Positions 8,253-16,373 of a DNA stretch of 44,068 nucleotides are shown piece by piece (position 1 is the first letter of the stretch; every line of letters begins with the position of its first letter). The stretch is from Mycobacterium asiaticum. GTDB lineage: Bacteria; Actinomycetota; Actinomycetes; Mycobacteriales; Mycobacteriaceae. The position numbers and the translations under genes were made by a program. The notes below the pieces were generated by a model. It was not told the DNA's origin, did no database searches, and saw only the letters and a program-made list of their open reading frames with translations. The stretch lies in the NCBI RefSeq assembly GCF_001673315.1, contig NZ_LZLQ01000137.1:1-44068 (forward strand), written 5' to 3'.

Positions 8253-9550
8253 CCGAAATCCGGACGTACGTGCTCGACACCTCCGTGCTGCTGTCCGACC
8301 CCTGGGCTTGCAGCCGGTTCGCCGAGCATGAAGTGGTGGTTCCGCTGGTGGTAATCAGCGAACTGGAAGCCAAGCGCCACCATCACGAGCTGGGTTGGTT
8401 CGCCCGCCAGGCGCTGCGGTTGTTCGACGATCTCCGGCTCGAGCACGGGCGACTCGATCAGCCCATTCCGGTTGGCGCTCAAGGTGGTTCGCTGCATGTC
8501 GAGCTCAACCACACCGATCCCGCGGTACTGCCGGCAGGGTTCCGGACCGGCAGTAACGACTCCCGGATCTTGAGCTGCGCCGCCAACCTGGCCGCGGAGG
8601 GCAAGCGAGTCACGTTGGTGAGTAAGGACATTCCGCTGCGGGTCAAGGCCGCGGCGGTGGGCCTGGCTGCCGACGAGTACCACGCGCAGGACGTCGTGGC
8701 GTCCGGATGGTCGGGGATGCGCGAAATCGAGACGGCCGCCGAGGACATCGCCGCCCTGTTCGCCGACGGTGAGATAGACCTCGCTGAGGCTCGGGACCTG
8801 CCGTGCCACACCGGAATTCGATTGCTCGGTGGCAGTTCGCACGCATTGGGCCGGGTCACCCCCGCCAAACGCGTACAACTGGTCCGCGGCGACCGTGAGG
8901 TGTTCGGTTTGCGTGGCCGCTCGGCCGAGCAACGGGTGGCTCTCGACCTGCTGCTCGACGAGTCGGTGGGCATCGTGTCGCTGGGGGGGAAGGCCGGCAC
9001 CGGAAAGTCCGCGCTCGCCCTGTGTGCAGGCCTGGAGGCGGTGCTGGAGCGCCGCACCCAGCGCAAGGTGGTGGTGTTCCGCCCCCTCTACGCCGTGGGT
9101 GGGCAGGAACTGGGCTACCTGCCGGGCAGCGAGAGCGAAAAGATGGGCCCGTGGGCGCAGGCGGTCTTCGACACCCTCGAAGGCCTGGCCAGTCCCGCGG
9201 TGCTGGAGGAGGTGCTGTCCCGCGGCATGCTCGAGGTGCTGCCGCTGACTCACATCCGGGGCCGCTCGTTGCACGACTCGTTCGTCATCGTCGACGAAGC
9301 GCAGTCCCTGGAACGCAACGTGCTGCTGACGGTCTTGTCCCGGCTGGGTAGCGGGTCCCGGGTGGTGCTCACCCATGACATCGCACAGCGCGACAACTTG
9401 CGGGTTGGCCGCCACGACGGGGTGGCGGCGGTGATCGAAAAGCTCAAAGGGCATCCGCTGTTCGCTCACATCACGCTGCTGCGCAGCGAGCGGTCACCGA
9501 TCGCTGCCCTGGTCACCGAGATGCTCGAGGAGATCACCGGGCCACACTGA
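8249..9550 (+). CDS. phoH2: PhoH2: PIN-domain RNase fused to PhoH ATPase/RNA helicase
   Basis: A 433-residue two-domain protein. The N-terminal PIN domain (about 1-140) shows Asp10 in 'VLDTSVLL', Glu38 in 'ISELEAKRHHH' and a downstream 'NDSRIL' acidic site, the pattern of a metal-dependent RNase. The C-terminal PhoH domain has Walker A GKAGTGKS (247-254) and Walker B 'FVIVDEAQ' with Asp349. Mycobacterial PhoH2 unwinds and cleaves RNA and behaves as the toxin of a toxin-antitoxin pair with PhoAT. The start GTG 8249 is preceded by GAGGAG (8237-8242) and overlaps the stop of the small upstream ORF. It is orthologous in sequence to Rv1095. Confidence 0.95.
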   Translation: MTEIRTYVLDTSVLLSDPWACSRFAEHEVVVPLVVISELEAKRHHHELGWFARQALRLFDDLRLEHGRLDQPIPVGAQGGSLHVELNHTDPAVLPAGFRTGSNDSRILSCAANLAAEGKRVTLVSKDIPLRVKAAAVGLAADEYHAQDVVASGWSGMREIETAAEDIAALFADGEIDLAEARDLPCHTGIRLLGGSSHALGRVTPAKRVQLVRGDREVFGLRGRSAEQRVALDLLLDESVGIVSLGGKAGTGKSALALCAGLEAVLERRTQRKVVVFRPLYAVGGQELGYLPGSESEKMGPWAQAVFDTLEGLASPAVLEEVLSRGMLEVLPLTHIRGRSLHDSFVIVDEAQSLERNVLLTVLSRLGSGSRVVLTHDIAQRDNLRVGRHDGVAAVIEKLKGHPLFAHITLLRSERSPIAALVTEMLEEITGPH

Positions 9551-9577
9551 CGGTGCGGTCGGCGCGTCGGTTTTCGG

Positions 9578-9583
9578 TAAGCT
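9578..9583 (+). promoter_or_regulatory. -10 element (TAAGCT), leaderless start of the deacetylase
   Basis: TAAGCT ends exactly 6 nt before GTG 9590. Confidence 0.6.
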
Positions 9584-9589
9584 GCACGC

Positions 9590-10465
9590 GTGCCGAAACG
9601 ACCCGACAACCAGGCCTGGCGCTACTGGCGCATGGTCTCGGGTGTCGTTGCCGCGGCGGCTGTGCTGGTGATCGGCGGCCTGACCGGGCACGTCACCCGC
9701 GCCGACAGTCTCGACTGCTCGACGGTCAAGTGTGTGGCGCTGACCTTCGACGACGGCCCCAGCCCCTACACCGACCGGTTGTTGCAGATCCTGCGAGGCA
9801 ACGACGCTAAGGCCACGTTCTTCCTGATCGGCAACAAGGTGGCGGCCAACCCGGCGGGCGCCAAGCGGATCGCCGAGGCCGGAATGGAAATCGGCAGCCA
9901 CACCTGGGAACACCCCAACATGACGACGATCCCGGCCGGGGATGTCGCCGGTCAGTTCTCGAAGGCCAACGATGCGATCGCCGCCGCGACGGGCCGCAAG
10001 CCCGGCCTCTACCGTCCGGCCGGCGGGCTGTCCAATCCGATGGTCCGGCAAACCGCAGCCACCTTCGGCCTGGCCGAAATCCTCTGGGACGTCATCCCTT
10101 TCGACTGGGCTAACGACTCGAACACCGCGGCCACCCGGCAGGTGCTGATGACCCAGATCAAGCCGGGATCGGTGGTGTTGTTCCACGACACCTATTCCAG
10201 CACCGTCGATCTGGTGTACCAGTTCATCCCAGTGCTCAAAGCCAACGGCTACCGCCTGGTGAGCGTCAGCGAACTGCTGGGTCCGCGGACCCCCGGCAGC
10301 AGTTACGGCAGCCGGGACAACGGACCGCCCGCCAACGTCCTGCACGACATTCCTCCCGGGGACATCCCCGGGTTGCCGAACACTCCGTCGCCCAAGCCGA
10401 TGCCGAACCTGCCGATCACGGACATACCCGGGCAGAACTCGGGCGGGCCGAACAACGGTGCCTAG
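9590..10465 (+). CDS. Membrane-anchored or secreted polysaccharide deacetylase (NodB domain)
   Basis: 291 residues. A basic N-terminus and one hydrophobic segment (about 16-37, ending near 'TRADS') act as signal peptide or anchor. The NodB deacetylase domain follows with all motifs visible: TFDDGP at 52-57 (Asp54 base, Asp55 metal), 'SHTWEH' with His104 and His108, 'RPAGG' around Arg142, 'DVIPFDWAND', and the terminal 'LFHD' with His199. The family removes acetyl groups from N-acetylated sugars in peptidoglycan or other glycans outside the membrane. The last 50 residues are rich in Pro, Gly and Asn. It matches Mtb Rv1096. The start is a leaderless GTG. The 3' end overlaps the following cyclase gene by 8 bp. 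Confidence 0.93.
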   Translation: MPKRPDNQAWRYWRMVSGVVAAAAVLVIGGLTGHVTRADSLDCSTVKCVALTFDDGPSPYTDRLLQILRGNDAKATFFLIGNKVAANPAGAKRIAEAGMEIGSHTWEHPNMTTIPAGDVAGQFSKANDAIAAATGRKPGLYRPAGGLSNPMVRQTAATFGLAEILWDVIPFDWANDSNTAATRQVLMTQIKPGSVVLFHDTYSSTVDLVYQFIPVLKANGYRLVSVSELLGPRTPGSSYGSRDNGPPANVLHDIPPGDIPGLPNTPSPKPMPNLPITDIPGQNSGGPNNGA

Positions 10466-11960
10466 GGGCGAGACGCAGGCGCCGAAGTCCGTCGCCCGGC
10501 TGTCGGTCCGGTACGGAACCGACCTGGCCCTGGCCTACCTTCTTGCCGCGGTCGACGCAGTCGCCATTTTGATCCCGCTGCGGGGTCAAACGTCGCTCGC
10601 CAACGCCGGTTTCGCCGAGCAGAACACCGGATTGGTGGCAATGCTGATCCTGGTCGGCGTAGCCGGTGTCGCGGTGGGCGGGGCGGTGATCCTGGCGCCC
10701 ACCTTGCGCTGGTACGTCGACGGGCGGGAGCCCACCGAGAACGAACGGGACGCCGCGATGAAAATCGCCGGCCGGCAATCCACCTTGCTCGCGGCGGTCT
10801 GGGTTACCTGCGGGGGGGTCCTGATCCTGCTGAACCGCAACGGCGGGGCGGCACTGTTGGTACCCATCTTCTTGGGTCTGGTGCTCGGCGGCGCTGCCGC
10901 CGCGGGCACCGGACTGTTACTTGGGCAACGCACCCTGCGGCCCATCATGTCGGTTGCCACTCGTGGCCGTGAACCACGCATGACGGTCCCCGGCGTGTTC
11001 GCGCGGCTGGTGCTGCTGTGGTTTCTGTGCAGCGCCATCCCTTTCGCGGTGATAGCGGCATTGGTCGTGCTGCGTTCCTACGGCGTGCTCATCGACAAGT
11101 CGACGTCACTGGATGTGCCGGTCCTGGTGGTGTCGCTGGCCGCGCTGGTGTTGGGTCTGCCGACCATGATCCTGACATCCCGATCGATTTCGGACCCGGT
11201 GGGCGAGGTGGCCGACGCCATGGCCGAGGTCGAGCACGGCCACATCGATACCTATGTGGGGGTCTACGAGCGCTCTCAAATCGGGCGCCTGCAAACCGGA
11301 TTCAACCGGATGGTCGCGGGCCTGGAGGAACGCGACCGGATCCGGGACCTGTTCGGCCGCCACGTCGGAACCGATGTCGCCCGCCGCGCCCTGGAGCAAG
11401 GATCCTCGCTTTCCGGTGACGTGGTGGAGGCCGCGGTCCTCTTCATCGATCTGGTTGGTTCCACGCGGCTCGCGGAAAGCCTGCCGCCGCAACAGGTTGC
11501 TCAGGTGCTCAACGATTTCTTCCGGATCGTCGTCCGCACCGTCGACGACCACCAGGGGCTGATCAACAAATTCGAGGGCGACGCCGCGCTGGTCGTATTC
11601 GGCGCCCCGCTGTGGACGAAGGACCCGGCGTCCTCGGCGCTGGCGACAGCGCGAGCCCTCGGCGACAAGCTGCGCCAACTCCCGGTGGATTTCGGCATCG
11701 GCGTCTCGGCCGGACGAGTCTTCGCCGGCAACATCGGTGCCGAAAATCGTTACGAATACACGGTAATCGGCGACGCCGTCAACGAGGCGGCCCGATTGGC
11801 TGACCTCGCCAAGACATCCGAACAGCGAAGTCTGTGTTCCGGCTCGGCGCTGGACCGCGCCGACGACGCCGAGCGCAGGCACTGGTCCGGAAGCTATTCC
11901 ACCGTCCTGCGCGGCCGCTCCGAACCGACTCATGTATCCGCGCCGACCCTTGCGGGATAG
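10458..11960 (+). CDS. Class III adenylate cyclase with six-helix membrane domain and HAMP
   Basis: 500 residues. The N-terminal half carries about six transmembrane helices (within 22-240). A HAMP linker follows at about 238-290 ('SRSISDPVGEVADAMAEVEHG'), then a cyclase homology domain from about 320. Catalytic residues are present: metal Asp331 in 'LFIDLVGST', Lys371 and Asp375 in 'INKFEGDAALVVF', Thr435 in 'YTVIGD', and transition-state Asn442 and Arg446 in 'DAVNEAARL'. It should make cAMP at the membrane. The architecture is that of Mtb Rv1318c-Rv1320c and Rv3645. The GTG start lies inside the deacetylase gene (8-bp overlap), so the two are probably co-translated. I do not place a cyclase between Rv1096 and Rv1097c in Mtb. 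Confidence 0.92.
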   Translation: MPRGETQAPKSVARLSVRYGTDLALAYLLAAVDAVAILIPLRGQTSLANAGFAEQNTGLVAMLILVGVAGVAVGGAVILAPTLRWYVDGREPTENERDAAMKIAGRQSTLLAAVWVTCGGVLILLNRNGGAALLVPIFLGLVLGGAAAAGTGLLLGQRTLRPIMSVATRGREPRMTVPGVFARLVLLWFLCSAIPFAVIAALVVLRSYGVLIDKSTSLDVPVLVVSLAALVLGLPTMILTSRSISDPVGEVADAMAEVEHGHIDTYVGVYERSQIGRLQTGFNRMVAGLEERDRIRDLFGRHVGTDVARRALEQGSSLSGDVVEAAVLFIDLVGSTRLAESLPPQQVAQVLNDFFRIVVRTVDDHQGLINKFEGDAALVVFGAPLWTKDPASSALATARALGDKLRQLPVDFGIGVSAGRVFAGNIGAENRYEYTVIGDAVNEAARLADLAKTSEQRSLCSGSALDRADDAERRHWSGSYSTVLRGRSEPTHVSAPTLAG

Positions 11961-11964
11961 CGGA

Positions 11965-12951
11965 TTACTTCTTCGAAACCTTCAGGGCTCCAACGACATT
12001 GTTCAACGTGGTGGCCGACGCCGCGTCGCCGATGGCGACCGCGCCGAGGAAGATGGTGACCGGTTTGGTGTCGACCGCCACGATCGTCACCGAATCACCT
12101 TTCACGCCGCGGGTGGTGTCGGCGATGGTGATGTCAGCGTCCACCCGCGCGGCCTTGACCCCGTCAACGGTCAGCGACGACGTCTTCTTGGGCCCGAGTG
12201 TGGGCGACACCTGGTTGTAGCCGGGGCCGTTGGCGATGCAGTCCATCAACTTCGATGCCTGCGCGTTGACGTCCATGCTGGTCACGAAATTCGTGATGGC
12301 GACCTCCAGCTGCATCATCCATTGGTTGGCGCCGGGCACCTCCTGGCCCAGGCCGGCCGCTTCGATCAGGTTCGGGTTCTGGTCGTCCACGAACGGCGAC
12401 CATCCGGGCGCCACACTGGCGGGGAAGGACAGCTTGCCCGCGCTGACGGTGTCCCCGGTGGGCTTGTTGCCGCCCGACACGTTGGGGGTGCAGTCGGTGG
12501 CGGTCTGCAGTGAATTCTGCGGAGCCGAGGTCGCGACGCTCGTCGTCTCCGACGGACCGGCCGAAGGCTTTTCGTCACCGCTGTTGAGATTGACCGCCAG
12601 GATCACCACCAGCACGATGACGCCCAACACCGCGATGCCGGCGACGATCAGCCAGGGCAGCTTGGAGTTGGACGGCGGCGGTCCGGGCGGGTAGGCGCCA
12701 GGCTGCCAACCGGGCGGAACCTGTTGTCCTGGTTGAGCGTACGGCTGATAGCCAGGCTGGCCGTAGGGATCGGTGCCGGGTGGATACTGGCCGCCAGGTG
12801 GGGGGTAGGGGTACTGGCCGCCCTGCGGCGGCCCCTGGGGCTGGCCCTGCGGCTGGCCACCCCAATGCGGTTGCTGGCCATATGGATTGGCGCCATACGG
12901 ATCCTGACCGTAGGGATCCTGACCGTACGGGCCGCTGGGGGGAACCGTCAT
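11965..12951 (-). CDS. Gly/Pro/Gln-rich membrane-anchored protein (Rv1097c-like)
   Basis: 328 residues in three parts. An N-terminal cytoplasmic tail (1-97) is built of repeated PYG/GQ/PPG units with tandem 'QDPYG'. One transmembrane helix follows at about 98-121. The extracytoplasmic domain of about 200 residues starts with a Ser/Thr-rich linker. That domain contains 'CTPNVSGGNKP' and 'KLMDCIANGPGYNQV', suggesting one disulphide, and looks like the lipoprotein-type folds common in mycobacterial anchored proteins. It matches Rv1097c as I remember it. The function is unknown; the Pro-rich tail resembles those of divisome or envelope scaffold proteins. It ends 5 bp from the convergent cyclase gene. 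Confidence 0.88.
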   Translation of the reverse strand: MTVPPSGPYGQDPYGQDPYGANPYGQQPHWGGQPQGQPQGPPQGGQYPYPPPGGQYPPGTDPYGQPGYQPYAQPGQQVPPGWQPGAYPPGPPPSNSKLPWLIVAGIAVLGVIVLVVILAVNLNSGDEKPSAGPSETTSVATSAPQNSLQTATDCTPNVSGGNKPTGDTVSAGKLSFPASVAPGWSPFVDDQNPNLIEAAGLGQEVPGANQWMMQLEVAITNFVTSMDVNAQASKLMDCIANGPGYNQVSPTLGPKKTSSLTVDGVKAARVDADITIADTTRGVKGDSVTIVAVDTKPVTIFLGAVAIGDAASATTLNNVVGALKVSKK

Positions 12952-13040
12952 TGCTGAATACCCTCACTCTCACCGGTCGCCCCCGTAGAGGCAACCATGC
13001 AATCGCGACCCGCAGTCATCCGCGGACCGCCGATCCTTGC

Positions 13041-14459
13041 CTAGTCGGTCGCTTCGACCTTGGCCATTGCCAACACGTCGAGGCGCCGATCCAACTCCTC
13101 GATCGACAACTTGTCGCCGATCAGGCCACGGTCGATGACAGTCTGCCGGATGGTCTTGCGTTCCTTGAGCGCCTGCTTGGCCACGGCGGCGGCCTCCTCG
13201 TAACCGATAGCCGAGTTCAGCGGCGTCACGATGGAGGGCGACGACTCGGCCAGCTCGCGCAGGCGATCGACATTGGCCTGCAGCCCCACGATGCAGCGCT
13301 CGGCGAACAGTCTTGAGGCGTTGGTCAGCAACTTGAACGACTCCAGGATGTTGCGGGCCATCATCGGGATGTAGACATTGAGTTCGAAGGCACCGCTGGC
13401 ACCACCCCAAGCGACGGCGGCGTCATTGCCGATCACCTGAGCCGCGACCTGGGTAACCGCTTCCGGCAGCACCGGATTGACCTTGCCTGGCATGATCGAG
13501 CTGCCCGGCTGCAGATCCGGTAGCTGAATTTCGGCCAGCCCGGTCAGCGGGCCCGAACCCATCCAGCGGATGTCGTTGGCGATCTTGGTCAGCGACACCG
13601 CGATGGTGCGCAGTGCGCCGGACGCCTCAACTAGACCGTCCCGCGCCGCCTGAGCTTCGAAAGAGTTTGTCGCCGTGCGAAGTTCGGGCAGTCCGGTGGA
13701 CTCCACCAGCACCGCCACCACTCTGGCACCGAATCCTTCCGGGGCGTTCAGGCCGGTTCCGACGGCGGTGCCGCCGATGGCGAGTTCGCCGAGACGGGGC
13801 AGCGTCGCCCGCACTCGTTCGATGCCGGCCTCGATCTGACGGGCATACCCGCTGAATTCCTGGCCGAGGGTGACCGGGACGGCGTCCATCAGATGCGTGC
13901 GACCCGACTTCACCACCGTCTGCCATTCCAAAGCCTTGTCGGACAACGCGTTCTGTAACACCTGCAGCGCCGGAATGAGGTGGGTCACCGCGGCTTCGGT
14001 GGCTGCGATGTGGGTCGCGGTCGGGAACGTGTCGTTGGACGACTGCGACATGTTGACGTCGTCGTTGGGGTGCACCTTCACCCCGTTGGCGGCCGCGATG
14101 CTGGCGATCACCTCGTTGGTGTTCATGTTGGAACTGGTGCCCGAACCGGTCTGGAAGACATCGATCGGGAACTGGTCGTCGTGCCGGCCGTCGGCGATCT
14201 CCGCGGCCGCGGCGATGATCGCGTCGGCTTTCTCCGGCGCCAGCAGCTCCAGGTCCTTGTTCACCTGCGCGCAGGCACCCTTCAGCAGACCCAGGGCGCG
14301 GATCTGGGCGCGCTCCAGCGGGCGCCCCGAGATCGGGAAGTTCTCCACCGCTCGTTGAGTTTGGGCGCGCCACAATGCTTTCGCCGGCACCCGGACCTCA
14401 CCCATGGTGTCATGCTCGATGCGGTATTCGGTGTCGTTATCGCCGGCGTCAGCGGCCAT
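13041..14459 (-). CDS. fum: Class II fumarate hydratase
   Basis: 472 residues. It interconverts fumarate and malate in the TCA cycle as an iron-independent homotetramer. The superfamily signature GSSIMPGKVNP lies at about residues 318-328; upstream are 'GSGTSSNMNTNEVIA' and 'SSNDTFPTATHIAA', which form the active site in class II fumarases. It matches Mtb Rv1098c. The ATG has AAGGAAGG a few bases upstream (14467-14474 on the minus strand). It is the second gene after glpX on the same strand, 100 bp apart, and the two are probably co-transcribed. Confidence 0.96.
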   Translation of the reverse strand: MAADAGDNDTEYRIEHDTMGEVRVPAKALWRAQTQRAVENFPISGRPLERAQIRALGLLKGACAQVNKDLELLAPEKADAIIAAAAEIADGRHDDQFPIDVFQTGSGTSSNMNTNEVIASIAAANGVKVHPNDDVNMSQSSNDTFPTATHIAATEAAVTHLIPALQVLQNALSDKALEWQTVVKSGRTHLMDAVPVTLGQEFSGYARQIEAGIERVRATLPRLGELAIGGTAVGTGLNAPEGFGARVVAVLVESTGLPELRTATNSFEAQAARDGLVEASGALRTIAVSLTKIANDIRWMGSGPLTGLAEIQLPDLQPGSSIMPGKVNPVLPEAVTQVAAQVIGNDAAVAWGGASGAFELNVYIPMMARNILESFKLLTNASRLFAERCIVGLQANVDRLRELAESSPSIVTPLNSAIGYEEAAAVAKQALKERKTIRQTVIDRGLIGDKLSIEELDRRLDVLAMAKVEATD

Positions 14460-14475
14460 GGGTGCCTTCCTTTTC

Positions 14476-14532
14476 GTGCGGGTCGGTCAGGGTTGTGCGG
14501 GTCCGTCAGGGTCGTGCGGGTCGGTCAGGGTT
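14476..14532. repeat. 19-bp tandem repeat between glpX and fum, 3 copies
   Basis: Three adjacent 19-bp units (14476-14494, 14495-14513, 14514-14532) differ at one or two positions; a degenerate fourth copy of the core reappears near 14550-14565. The repeat fills most of the 100-bp gap between glpX and fum and lies just upstream of the fum ribosome binding site. Confidence 0.8.
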
Positions 14533-14559
14533 GTCCCCGGTCCGGGATGCGCGGGTCGA

Positions 14560-15648
14560 TCAGGGCAGGGGATAGGCGGCATTGGTGTCGCCGGTGAAGT
14601 CGATCGCGGAGTATTCGTTGAGCTTGGACAGCCGGTGGTATGCCTCGATCATCCGTACGGTGCCCGACTTCGACCGCATCACGATCGATTGAGTGGTGCA
14701 GCCCCCGGGCTGATAGCGCACGCCCTTGAGCAGATCCCCATCGGTCACGCCGGTGGCGCAGAAGAAGACGTTCTCCCCAGACACCAGGTCGTTGGTGGTC
14801 AGCACCCGCTCCACGTCGTGGCCGGCATCGAGGGCCTTGCGACGTTCCGCCTCGTCCTTGGGCGCCAGCTGCGCCTGGATCGCGCCGCCCATGCAGCGGA
14901 TGGCGGCAGCGGTGATGATGCCCTCCGGGGTGCCGCCGATACCGGCAAGCATGTCGGTGCCCGAGCCCGGCCGACACGCAGATATGGCGCCGGCAACGTC
15001 ACCGTCGGTGATCAATCTGATGCGTGCACCCGTGTCGCGGACGTCGGCAATCAACTGCGCGTGCCGCGGGCGATCCAGAATGCAGACCGTCATGTCGGCT
15101 ACCGACAAAGCCTTGACCTTGGCCACCGCCCGGACGTTCTCGGCTATCGGCGCGGTGATGTCCAGCACGTGCGCCGCCTCCGGACCCACCGCGATCTTGT
15201 TCATGTAGAAGACGGCCGACGGATCGAACATGGCCCCCCGGTCGGCGACCGCCAGTACCGAGATGGCATTGGGCATGCCCTTGCTCATCAGCGTGGTGCC
15301 GTCGATGGGGTCGACGGCGAAGTCGCATTCGGGGCCGTCGCCGTTGCCGACCTCTTCACCGTTGTAGAGCATCGGCGCTTCGTCTTTTTCGCCCTCGCCG
15401 ATCACCACGACGCCGCGCATCGACACCGAATTGACCAGTTGGCGGATCGCGTCGACCGCGGCACCGTCGCCGCCCTCCTTGTCGCCGCGGCCGACCCACC
15501 GTCCCGCCGCCATGGCGCCGGCCTCGGTGACGCGGACCAGTTCCATGGCCAGGTTGCGGTCGGGGGCTTCGCCGCGCGACTGGCGCGCGGGGGACGAGCT
15601 GGGGGTCGCGGCCGTGCTTGCCGGCGAGCCGGGTCCCTGTGCAGTCAT
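14560..15648 (-). CDS. glpX: Class II fructose-1,6-bisphosphatase
   Basis: 362 residues counted from ATG 15648 ('MTAQGPGSPAS'), the same length as Mtb GlpX (Rv1099c). It hydrolyses fructose-1,6-bisphosphate to fructose-6-phosphate, the committed gluconeogenic step; in Mtb it is the main enzyme for this. Metal and substrate motifs are clear: 'GEGEKDE' at 84-90, 'DPIDGTT' at 113-119, 'ADMTVCILDRPRH' and 'GIGGTPEGIITAAA'. The frame is open upstream, but that part runs antisense to the DUF4245 gene and is not conserved. The first 27 residues are low in complexity, and a shorter start is possible. The gene is divergent from the DUF4245 gene with 54 bp between starts. Confidence 0.95.
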   Translation of the reverse strand: MTAQGPGSPASTAATPSSSPARQSRGEAPDRNLAMELVRVTEAGAMAAGRWVGRGDKEGGDGAAVDAIRQLVNSVSMRGVVVIGEGEKDEAPMLYNGEEVGNGDGPECDFAVDPIDGTTLMSKGMPNAISVLAVADRGAMFDPSAVFYMNKIAVGPEAAHVLDITAPIAENVRAVAKVKALSVADMTVCILDRPRHAQLIADVRDTGARIRLITDGDVAGAISACRPGSGTDMLAGIGGTPEGIITAAAIRCMGGAIQAQLAPKDEAERRKALDAGHDVERVLTTNDLVSGENVFFCATGVTDGDLLKGVRYQPGGCTTQSIVMRSKSGTVRMIEAYHRLSKLNEYSAIDFTGDTNAAYPLP

Positions 15649-15690
15649 GGTTGGGATTCTCCCAGAAGCGGAACACTCGGCTGGAGCTGG

Positions 15691-15696
15691 GATACT
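15691..15696 (+). promoter_or_regulatory. -10 element (GATACT), leaderless start of the DUF4245 gene
   Basis: GATACT ends 6 nt before GTG 15703. It departs from TANNNT only at the first base and is preceded by TGG. Confidence 0.45.
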
Positions 15697-15702
15697 CGGG
15701 GA

Positions 15703-16347
15703 GTGACCACTGAGCCGCATCCGACTCCCAAGCCGGCCAAGCCGCGGTTGTTGCAGGACGGTCGCGATATGTTCTGGTCGCTGGCGCCCCTGGTGGTCGG
15801 CTGCATTCTGCTCGCGGGCATGGTCGGCATGTGTTCGTTTCAGCCGGGCGGGACGAATCGGGGGACCGTGCCGTCCTACGACGCCTCGTCGGCTTTGCGC
15901 GCTGACGCCGCGACGCTGGGTTTTCCGATCCGGCTGCCCCAGCTGCCTGCCGGTTGGCAACCGAATTCGGGCGGGCGCGGGGGTATCGAGGATGGGCGCA
16001 CTGATGCGTCTGCGGGTCAACGGTTGCGTGCGTCGACATCGACTGTGGGCTTCATCAGCCCCACCGGCCTGTATCTGAGGCTGACCCAGAGCAATGCCGA
16101 CGAGGACAAGCTGGTCGGATCCATCCACTCCGGTATGTATCCGAGTGGAACGGTCGATGTCGCGGGGACCAGTTGGGTGGTCTATCAGGGTGCCGATGAA
16201 AAAGGTTCGCTCGAGCCGGTATGGACGACCCGGCTCGCCAGTCCGGCCGGTCCCACCCAGGTGGCGATCACCGGTGCCGGCACGCCCGAGCAGTTCCGTA
16301 CCCTTGCCGCGGCTACGCAATCGCAGCAGCCGTTACCGTCTCGCTAG
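15703..16347 (+). CDS. DUF4245 membrane-anchored protein (Rv1100-like)
   Basis: 214 residues starting at GTG 15703 ('TTEPHPTPKPAKPR'). A short basic cytoplasmic N-terminus is followed by one transmembrane helix (about 24-44, 'FWSLAPLVVGCILLAGMVGM'). An extracytoplasmic domain follows, with the family pattern 'LPAGWQPNSGG', a middle strand-rich part ending 'GTSWVVYQGADEK', and 'QVAITGAGTPEQFRTLAAA' near the end. This is the actinobacterial DUF4245 family, whose function is unknown; in Mtb the same gene (Rv1100) sits divergent from glpX. The start is chosen from the -10 spacing. A dienelactone hydrolase gene follows after 26 bp and may be in the same unit. Confidence 0.88.
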   Translation: MTTEPHPTPKPAKPRLLQDGRDMFWSLAPLVVGCILLAGMVGMCSFQPGGTNRGTVPSYDASSALRADAATLGFPIRLPQLPAGWQPNSGGRGGIEDGRTDASAGQRLRASTSTVGFISPTGLYLRLTQSNADEDKLVGSIHSGMYPSGTVDVAGTSWVVYQGADEKGSLEPVWTTRLASPAGPTQVAITGAGTPEQFRTLAAATQSQQPLPSR

Positions 16348-16373
16348 CCGAACTACCGCCAGGAGGTCGATCG

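Noticed and set aside
14404..15702. Plus-strand frame joined to the DUF4245 gene (total 647 codons)
   Set aside because: The upstream part is antisense to glpX and low in recognisable sequence; the conserved protein starts at GTG 15703.
15649..16320. N-terminal extension of glpX
   Set aside because: It runs antisense to the DUF4245 gene, and the start at 15648 gives the same length as Mtb GlpX.
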